Shown piece after piece: positions 51,828 to 57,592 of a stretch of 57,592 bases of DNA. A model generated the notes under the pieces. The model saw only the letters and a program-made list of their open reading frames with translations, ran no database searches and was not told the DNA's origin. Position numbers and translations under genes: made by a program. The DNA comes from Nonomuraea longispora (GTDB lineage: Bacteria; Actinomycetota; Actinomycetes; Streptosporangiales; Streptosporangiaceae), in NCBI RefSeq assembly GCF_004348345.1, contig NZ_SMJZ01000022.1, forward strand, positions 1 to 57,592, read 5' to 3'. How positions within the stretch are numbered: the first letter of the stretch is position 1; each line of letters begins with the position of its first letter.

Positions 51828-52913
51828 TCAGCGGGTGAGCCGCCACAGGGAGGTCACCTCGGCGGCGCGGGCCGCGTGCAGCGGGTCGTTCTCGTCCTTC
51901 GGCCGGTCGTGCCGGGGCGCGACGTCCATGCGGCCGGCCAGGCGCAGCCCCGCCTCCTCGAACGCGGCCAGCAGGTCGGCGCGCGTGCGCAGGCCCAGGT
52001 GCTCGGCCAGGTCGGACAGGATGAGCCAGCCCTCCCCCTCCGGCTCCAGATGCCCGGCCAGACCGTCGAGGAACCCGCGCAACATCCGCCCGCCCGGGTC
52101 GTAGACGGCCTGGTCGAGCGGGGAGACCGGCGTGGCGGGCAACCACGGCGGGTTGCAGACGACGAGCGGGGCGCGCCCCGGCGGGAACAGGTCGGCGTGT
52201 ACGACCTCCACCCGCTCGTCCAGGCCCAGCCGGGCGATGTTCGCGGAGGCGCAGGCGACGGCCCGCTCGTCGAGGTCGGTGGCGACGACGTGGCGCACGC
52301 CGCGCCCGGCCAGCACGGCCGCCAGCACACCCGTGCCCGTGCCGACGTCGAACGCCAGCCGGTCGCCGGGCAGCGGCGCCTCGGCGACCAGGTCGACATA
52401 TTCGCCCCTGATCGGGGAGAAGACGCCGTGGTGGGGGTGGATGCGCGCGCCGAGCGCCGGGACGTACACGCCCTTCTTGCGCCACTCGTGAGCGCCGATC
52501 ACGCCGAGCAGCTCGCGCAACTGGCCCACCGCGGGAGGCGCGTCGGGGCCGTACGCCTCGTTGCACGCCTCACGCACGTCGGGCGCGCGGCGCAGCGGCA
52601 CCACGTGGCCGGCGTCGTACGGGATGAGCAACATGCCCAGCGTGCGGGCGCGTTGCGACCTGGCCTGGCGGTAGCGGTGGAACCCGCTGCCGGGCGCGGC
52701 AGGTTTGCAGCGGCGGCCCATGGCGCGCAGCAGTTGCCGGGCGTTGTGGAAGTCGCCCCGCCACAACAGCGCGGTGCCCTCACAGGCGAGCCGGTAGGCG
52801 GTGTCGGCCTTCATGCGGTCGTCGGCGACCACCACGCGCGCCGGCGGCGGCGCGCCCAGCGCCGTGCGCCACGCCGCCGACCGTTCCCGCCCCGCCTCGC
52901 TCCAGAAGATCAT
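51828..52913 (-). CDS. SAM-dependent methyltransferase with NPPW motif
   Basis: The 361-residue protein has a nonconserved N-terminal 140 residues, then a Rossmann domain with AFDVGTGTGVLAAVLAG, VVATDLDERAVACASANI and VVCNPPWLPATP. The NPPW motif indicates N-methylation of an amide or base (PrmC/HemK or RNA methylase type) rather than sugar or phenol O-methylation. It is therefore probably not a tailoring enzyme of the PKS product, although it lies 66 bp upstream of the PKS gene in the same orientation. Target unknown. Confidence 0.8.
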   Translation of the reverse strand: MIFWSEAGRERSAAWRTALGAPPPARVVVADDRMKADTAYRLACEGTALLWRGDFHNARQLLRAMGRRCKPAAPGSGFHRYRQARSQRARTLGMLLIPYDAGHVVPLRRAPDVREACNEAYGPDAPPAVGQLRELLGVIGAHEWRKKGVYVPALGARIHPHHGVFSPIRGEYVDLVAEAPLPGDRLAFDVGTGTGVLAAVLAGRGVRHVVATDLDERAVACASANIARLGLDERVEVVHADLFPPGRAPLVVCNPPWLPATPVSPLDQAVYDPGGRMLRGFLDGLAGHLEPEGEGWLILSDLAEHLGLRTRADLLAAFEEAGLRLAGRMDVAPRHDRPKDENDPLHAARAAEVTSLWRLTR

Positions 52914-52943
52914 CAGACCCCGACCGTCTCACGGACCGCCATC

Positions 52944-53597
52944 TCACGGCCACTGCTTTGCGGGCAGGAGCCCTCTCACCAGCGCGCGCAGCCCTTGTTC
53001 GTACGTGTCGCGCGCGGTCAGCTCGGCCCACCGCCCGCCCACCTCGCTGAGCCGGGGGTGTTCCCGCGCGTCCAGCTCGGCGAACACGCGGTCCCGGTAC
53101 GTCATGCTCCCATCCTCGCGCCTCTTCGCCGCCGCCGCCCGCGCGGCGATCTCGCCCGCGGTGTAGTGCCAGATGACGCGGTAGGCGCCGACGGCCTGCT
53201 CGATCGTCAGCCCGGCGCTCATGGCCGCGTCGATGATCTGCTCCGGATACCACAGCGCTCTGACCGAGAGCAGATCGTCGGCCCGGATCACCTCGACGAC
53301 CCACGGCCACCCCGCCAGCCCCTCCCGCAGGGCCGCGGCGGCGGCCACGATGCGCTCGCCCGGTTCCTCGGGCAGCTCCGGCCTGGGCATGCCGGCGGCG
53401 TAGTCGTCGAGCAGGAGCAGGAGCAGCTCGTCCTTGTCGCGCACGTGATGGTAGAGCGCCATCGGCGTGCTGCCCACCTCGCGGGCGAGCCTGCGCATGG
53501 TCAGGCCGGCCACGCCGTCCTCCTCGATGACGCGGTGGGCGGCGGTGACGATCTCCGCCCTGGAGATCCTCGGAGGTCGTCCGGTTCGGGAGGGCAT
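52944..53597 (-). CDS. TetR-family regulator divergent from an MFS exporter
   Basis: The 217-residue protein has the helix-turn-helix LTMRRLAREVGSTPMALYHHVRDKDELL (residues 31-58) and a TetR_C_11-like C-terminal domain. Divergent by 22 bp from the exporter gene, with an imperfect palindrome between the starts, it most likely represses the exporter. Confidence 0.87.
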   Translation of the reverse strand: MPSRTGRPPRISRAEIVTAAHRVIEEDGVAGLTMRRLAREVGSTPMALYHHVRDKDELLLLLLDDYAAGMPRPELPEEPGERIVAAAAALREGLAGWPWVVEVIRADDLLSVRALWYPEQIIDAAMSAGLTIEQAVGAYRVIWHYTAGEIAARAAAAKRREDGSMTYRDRVFAELDAREHPRLSEVGGRWAELTARDTYEQGLRALVRGLLPAKQWP

Positions 53598-53611
53598 GCT
53601 GCCATGCTACT

Positions 53612-53629
53612 TTCTATACGTGTACAAAA
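53612..53629. promoter_or_regulatory. Imperfect palindrome between TetR and MFS starts
   Basis: The sequence TTCTATACGTGTACAAAA has a near-palindromic core TATACGTGTA (one mismatched pair) inside TTT/AAA flanks. It sits across the GTG start used for the exporter. This position suits a TetR operator controlling both genes. Confidence 0.45.
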
Positions 53630-54945
53630 ACTCTCTGACCGTAGGAGTGCTGGCCTTCTCGGTGGCCGTCGGGACGCTGCAGATGACCGTGGTGGTGCCG
53701 CTGCTGCCGCTGCTGGGGCGGCGACTCGGTGAACCGCTCACCTCCGTCTCATGGCTGCTCACGGCCGGGCTGCTGTCGGGCGCGGTGGCGATCCCCCTGC
53801 TGTCGAGGCTCGGCGACATGTACGGCAGGCGCACCGTCTCACTGGCCGCGCTCGCGCTGCTCGTGGCCGGGTCCGCGCTCAGCGCCGCGTCGACCGCGCT
53901 CGCCCCGATCATGGCCGGCAGGGTCCTGCAAGGGGCCGCCGCGCCGCTGCTCCCACTGGCCATGGGCCTGGTCAGGGAGGTGGTGCCCGGCGATCGGCTG
54001 CCGACGGCGATCGGCGTGCTCAGCGCGACCATCGGCGTGGGGAGCGGCGGCGGCATGATCGTCGCCGGACTGGTCGACGGTGACCACCGGGCCGTGTTCT
54101 GGATGCTGGCCGGCCTCGGGGCGCTGGGCTTCGTCCTCGTGGCGGCGGTCGTGCGTGAGGCGCCGCCGGCCCGCGAGCCCGGACGTCCCGACCTGGCCGG
54201 TGCCGCACTGGTCTCGGCCTGGCTGGTGTGCCTGCTGCTCGCGATCAGCAAGGGGGGCACCTGGGGGTGGACGTCGCCGCCGACGCTGGGGCTGCTGGTC
54301 GCGGCCGTGGTCGTGGCAGCCGTCTGGGTCGTCACCGCCCGCCGTACGACGGCACCGCTGATCGAGATCCCCATGCTGCTGCACAGGGGGACGGTGGGGG
54401 CGACGGTGGCGTCGTTCCTGCTCGGGTTCGCGCTGTTCGGGGCCATCACGACGGTGTCGGCGGTCGCGCAGGGCCCGCTCGGCGCCTCGGTGCTGCAGGT
54501 GGGGGTGTACCTGCTGCCCACGACCGTCCTGATGCTCGTGGTCTCGATGCTGGCCGGGCGGCTGATGCGCCGCTTCACCGCGTCCGCGCTGGTGGCCGCC
54601 GGGTCGGCGCTGGTGACGGTGGCCGCGCTGTGGCTGGTGCTCGCCAGGGACGCGGACGCCGACCTGTACGGCGCCGCGGCGGTGCTGGGCCTCGGCATCG
54701 GGCTCGGCTACGCCGCGCTCGGCACGATGGCCGTCGAGCACGTCGAGCCCGCCAAGACCGCCGCGGCCGGAGGGGTGAACGCGCTGGTCAGAGTCGTGGG
54801 CAGCAGCCTGGCCGGCGCGGTGGGGGCGGCGGCGCTGTCGAGCGGGGGCGCCGGGTGGAGCTTCGGCATCGCGGCGGGCGCGGCCCTGCTCGCCACGCTC
54901 TTCGCCACCTTTTACGGCAATTTTTCACGGAGGGAACTGGCATGA
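53620..54945 (+). CDS. MFS drug exporter (DHA2-like)
   Basis: The 441-residue polytopic protein has about 12-14 helices. Motif A (RLGDMYGRRT) follows helix 2, and helix 4/5 contains RVLQGAAAPLLPLAMGLVREVV, typical of DHA2 proton/drug antiporters. The start GTG 53620 (YKNSLTVGVLAFSVAVG) fits the first helix; ATG 53596 would collide with the divergent TetR start. It exports toxic compounds by proton antiport, specificity unknown. Its stop overlaps the next gene by 4 bp (ATGA), so a hemerythrin-like gene follows in the operon. Confidence 0.88.
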   Translation: MYKNSLTVGVLAFSVAVGTLQMTVVVPLLPLLGRRLGEPLTSVSWLLTAGLLSGAVAIPLLSRLGDMYGRRTVSLAALALLVAGSALSAASTALAPIMAGRVLQGAAAPLLPLAMGLVREVVPGDRLPTAIGVLSATIGVGSGGGMIVAGLVDGDHRAVFWMLAGLGALGFVLVAAVVREAPPAREPGRPDLAGAALVSAWLVCLLLAISKGGTWGWTSPPTLGLLVAAVVVAAVWVVTARRTTAPLIEIPMLLHRGTVGATVASFLLGFALFGAITTVSAVAQGPLGASVLQVGVYLLPTTVLMLVVSMLAGRLMRRFTASALVAAGSALVTVAALWLVLARDADADLYGAAAVLGLGIGLGYAALGTMAVEHVEPAKTAAAGGVNALVRVVGSSLAGAVGAAALSSGGAGWSFGIAAGAALLATLFATFYGNFSRRELA

Positions 54946-55196
54946 CGGATCGACAGCGACTTGTCGCTTGGGGCGACGAGCTGGTCAAACTGCACGACGG
55001 CCTCCGGCGCGACCTGGCGGAGCTGCGCCGCTCGCCGCGCGGGGCGGACCTGCGTACGCACTGCCTGGCGTTCTGCGACGCCCTCCACCTCCATCACGAG
55101 GGCGAGGACCGCCGGCTCTTCCCGCACCTCGACCACGAGGAGGAGCAGCTCGTCCCGGTGCTCAACCGGCTGCTCGACCTCCCTGACGACGTCTGA
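54942..55196 (+). CDS. Shortened hemerythrin-domain protein
   Basis: The 84-residue protein starts with TDRQRLVAWGDELVKLHDGL, and LRTHCLAFCDALHLHHEGEDRRLFPHLD is the His-rich helix 2 of hemerythrin-like proteins. It then jumps to HEEEQLVPVLNRL, the last helix of the family. The middle helices with their iron ligands are absent. Relatives I know are about twice as long, so this looks like an in-frame deletion. ATG 54942 has GGAGGG upstream and overlaps the MFS stop. The deletion probably prevents normal diiron binding. Confidence 0.6.
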   Translation: MTDRQRLVAWGDELVKLHDGLRRDLAELRRSPRGADLRTHCLAFCDALHLHHEGEDRRLFPHLDHEEEQLVPVLNRLLDLPDDV

Positions 55197-55209
55197 GGAC
55201 CTATCCCCG

Positions 55210-55349
55210 CGGAGCGCGCACCCGCTGGCGTTCCTGGGCGACATCGGGATCGCGGTGGCGGCCTGCGCGACCACGCCCTGTCCCTGGCCGAGGCGCTCGC
55301 CGGCCCGGGCGTCCATGTGGGCCACGTCGCCGTCGCCGCCACCTCCTGA
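55210..55349 (+). pseudogene. Short-chain dehydrogenase remnant
   Basis: Two frames together encode the C-terminal part of an SDR: HPLAFLGDIGIAVA (frame of 55218) and then, one frame over, GLRDHALSLAEALAGPGVHVGHVAVAATS to the TGA at 55347-55349. Intact members read continuously across this point (LG-IGIA-AGLRNYAL...VGHV), so a frameshift lies near 55261. The N-terminal 150 or more residues are missing. No start codon or ribosome site is present; it is non-functional. Confidence 0.6.
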
Positions 55350-55397
55350 CCTCCTCGCCCTCCTCGCGGCGGCACCGGTGATCGTTATGTTGGAGGC

Positions 55398-56141
55398 ATG
55401 AGCTTCACCGGCACTCCCCGGCCGCGCCCGCGCTGGCACCACGCGCAGACCGAGCTCGACGACTTCGCGATCATCAGCTATCGCGTGGACGCCGGCGCGC
55501 TGGCCCGGCACCTGCCCCACGGTTTCGCCCCGATGAAGATGACCTTCGCCGACGGGCCGGGCGCCCTCGTCTCGGCCGTGGCCTTCCGCGACCGCGACTT
55601 CCACTTCCGTTTCCTGCCGCCGGCCTCCATCAGCTGCGGCCAGATCAACTACCGGGCCTACGTCACCGCGCACGGCAGGCCGGGCGTCTGGTTCTTCGGC
55701 ACCGGCCTCGACCACCCGGTGGTCGCCATCCCGCAGCACGTGTGGGGTATGCCGTGGCGGCGCGACCGCATCAGCATCGAGGCCGACTGGGCGGGCGACC
55801 CCGCCCGCTGGAGCCTGGAGGCCGGCCCCGCTCACTGCGAGGCCACCGAGTCACCGGAGCCGCCCACCCGGCTGGACGGCTTCGACGGCGAGTCCGACTG
55901 GCTCGAACGCCTGACCCACCCCACCCAGGGCTGGTATGCCCGAAGGGACGGCAGGGTCGGCGTCTACAGCATCTGGCACCCGGTCATGCGGCCCCGCCAC
56001 CTCACCGCCACCTCGGCGAGGTTCCCCGTCTTCGAACGCCTCGGCCTGATCGCGCCCGGCACGCGCCCCCACTCCGTCCTGGCGCAGTCCAACCTGCACT
56101 TCGACATCCACACCCCGCCCCGCCGCCTCGGCCTGCGGTGA
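55398..56141 (+). CDS. DUF2071 family protein
   Basis: The 247-residue soluble protein has DDFAIISYRVDAGALARHLPHGF, FRFLPPASISCGQINYRAYV and GVWFFGTGLDHPVVAI, the blocks of DUF2071 (acetoacetate-decarboxylase-like fold), ending LHFDIHTPPRRLGLR. Enzymatic activity is unknown. ATG 55398 follows TGGAGGC at a short distance. It converges on the LLM oxidoreductase with 74 bp between stops. Confidence 0.78.
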   Translation: MSFTGTPRPRPRWHHAQTELDDFAIISYRVDAGALARHLPHGFAPMKMTFADGPGALVSAVAFRDRDFHFRFLPPASISCGQINYRAYVTAHGRPGVWFFGTGLDHPVVAIPQHVWGMPWRRDRISIEADWAGDPARWSLEAGPAHCEATESPEPPTRLDGFDGESDWLERLTHPTQGWYARRDGRVGVYSIWHPVMRPRHLTATSARFPVFERLGLIAPGTRPHSVLAQSNLHFDIHTPPRRLGLR

Positions 56142-56215
56142 ACCGGGGCGCGGGTCAGAGCCGGTAGTCGAAGGTTCCTCTGGCTGTCATGGGCTCATCG
56201 TGCCGGTCGTACCTG

Positions 56216-56998
56216 TCAGGTTCCGGCGAGCATTTCGACGACGGGGGCCAAGGCGTCCATGCACTGGGCGTTCACCGTCACGTACGAGATGCCGAGCCGG
56301 TCGCGGCGACGCCGCAGGACATCGGCCATCTCGTCGGGCGTGCCGGTGAGGATCCCGTTGCCGGTGCGGCCGAAGCGGTCGAGCAGCCGGCCGGGCGGCT
56401 CGCCTCCGGCGACCGCGAGGTTCATGCTGAGCTCCAGCTCGTTGTAGCGGTCGCCGGCCAGCTCGTACAGCTCGTCCAGTTTCGCCGCCACCTGCTCCTC
56501 CGGGTGGTGCGGCGGCACACCGATGGCGACGGTGTCGGCCTTCGCGGCGGCCAGCCGGAGCAGTTTGCTGCCGGCGGCGGCCACCAGGACCCGCACGTCC
56601 TTGACCGCGTCGATGGTCCTGGAGATCCGCTCGATGCGCTGGCTCGGCGTGCCGAACCCGACCCCGAGCACGGCGGCGTCCTGTTCGGCGTCCGGCCGGC
56701 CGGCGCCCAGGCCCAGCTCGAACCGGCCGCCGGTGAGCGTGTGCAGCGTCGTGGTCTCCCACGCGACGGTCTCCGGCGTCCGGTAGGGGGCGCAGACGAC
56801 GTACGTGCCGACACGCAGGGTCGTCGTGACCGTGGCGGCGACGGCGGCGGCGACGAAGGGCGACAGCGTGGCGATCGTGTCGGGCACCAGCAGCGTGGCG
56901 TAACCCATGCTCTCCGCCCTGCGGGCCAGGCCGGTCCACGAGGCCGCGTCGGGCGCTTGTCCGGCGACGACGCCGAAGCGGAACGGGAGGTCGGTCAT
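56216..56998 (-). CDS. F420-type LLM-class oxidoreductase (TIGR03621-like)
   Basis: The 260-residue protein has the luciferase-like TIM-barrel start FRFGVVAGQAPDAASWTGLARRAESMGYATLLVPD, TTTLRVGTYVVCAPYRTPETVAWE, and GRFELGLGAGRPDAEQDAA. This pattern fits the actinobacterial TIGR03621 group assumed to use cofactor F420. Substrate unknown. ATG 56998 is the family start; the frame reaches 57034 without support. Confidence 0.82.
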   Translation of the reverse strand: MTDLPFRFGVVAGQAPDAASWTGLARRAESMGYATLLVPDTIATLSPFVAAAVAATVTTTLRVGTYVVCAPYRTPETVAWETTTLHTLTGGRFELGLGAGRPDAEQDAAVLGVGFGTPSQRIERISRTIDAVKDVRVLVAAAGSKLLRLAAAKADTVAIGVPPHHPEEQVAAKLDELYELAGDRYNELELSMNLAVAGGEPPGRLLDRFGRTGNGILTGTPDEMADVLRRRRDRLGISYVTVNAQCMDALAPVVEMLAGT

Positions 56999-57088
56999 GG
57001 CCCCAACGATCGTGCACGGCCGGGCCCCGCGCATCGTCCGCCGGACCTGTGATCCGCTACACCAGGGGGCGCAAGCCGTGGGCGCCGC

Positions 57089-57592
<504 letters not shown>

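Overview
The window reads as a chromosomal stretch of a high-GC Gram-positive actinomycete, most likely Streptosporangiales (Nonomuraea-like). This is inferred from the GC-rich codon use and from actinobacterial families: a tmsA/tmsB pair for 10-methyl fatty acids, GuaB1, LigB, DUF574 methyltransferase, DUF1707, F420-type LLM oxidoreductase and a PASTA-less Ser/Thr kinase. There is no phage, insertion sequence or CRISPR array. One RNA gene is visible, tRNA-Ala(GGC).

Layout. 1-9004 is an oxidative lipid or terpenoid module: two related cytochrome P450s that share a 19-bp promoter/operator sequence, a GMC alcohol oxidoreductase, an epoxide-hydrolase-like enzyme and an acyl-CoA ligase. An alpha-methylacyl-CoA racemase lies further on at 17402. 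Between the first P450 and a THUMP-type RNA methyltransferase is a short Phe-rich reading frame followed by a strongly foldable leader. That leader is the most striking regulatory structure here. 9055-10962 holds a small P-loop kinase, a HAD-hydrolase pseudogene and an APH-like kinase. 11193-17149 holds a membrane protein, the tmsA-tmsB operon, and a Ser/Thr kinase translationally coupled to a 2-hydroxyacid dehydrogenase. 17402-20822 carries the racemase and a TetR/flavin-monooxygenase pair with two near-identical operators. 20915-34486 is mostly housekeeping: guaB1, an FKBP, ligB, an RlpA-like protein, EI24, maf, DUF937, ftsH and a PTH2-like peptidyl-tRNA hydrolase.

34526-39049 holds an AraC remnant, a DUF574 methyltransferase and two TetR/target modules. 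39365-44942 is a candidate cell-surface glycan locus. It encodes a UDP-sulfoquinovose-synthase (SQD1)-like enzyme with all key residues, a SAM methyltransferase, a GtrA flippase, a GT2 polyprenyl-phosphate sugar transferase, a 4-epimerase-type SDR and a polytopic GT-C transferase. Together they could make a nucleotide sugar, load it on a lipid carrier, flip it and use it outside the membrane. 45069-46617 is an uncharacterised membrane protein plus lipoprotein pair.

46824-57592 contains a von Willebrand A lipoprotein, a divergent asparagine-synthetase-like protein with no glutaminase cysteine, a methyltransferase/type III PKS/DinB-fold operon, a TetR/MFS module with a shortened hemerythrin gene, an SDR remnant, a DUF2071 protein, an F420-type oxidoreductase and the C-terminal part of an alditol oxidase running off the right edge. 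Several genes (HAD, hemerythrin, SDR, AraC) show internal or terminal deletions, so parts of this region are decaying.
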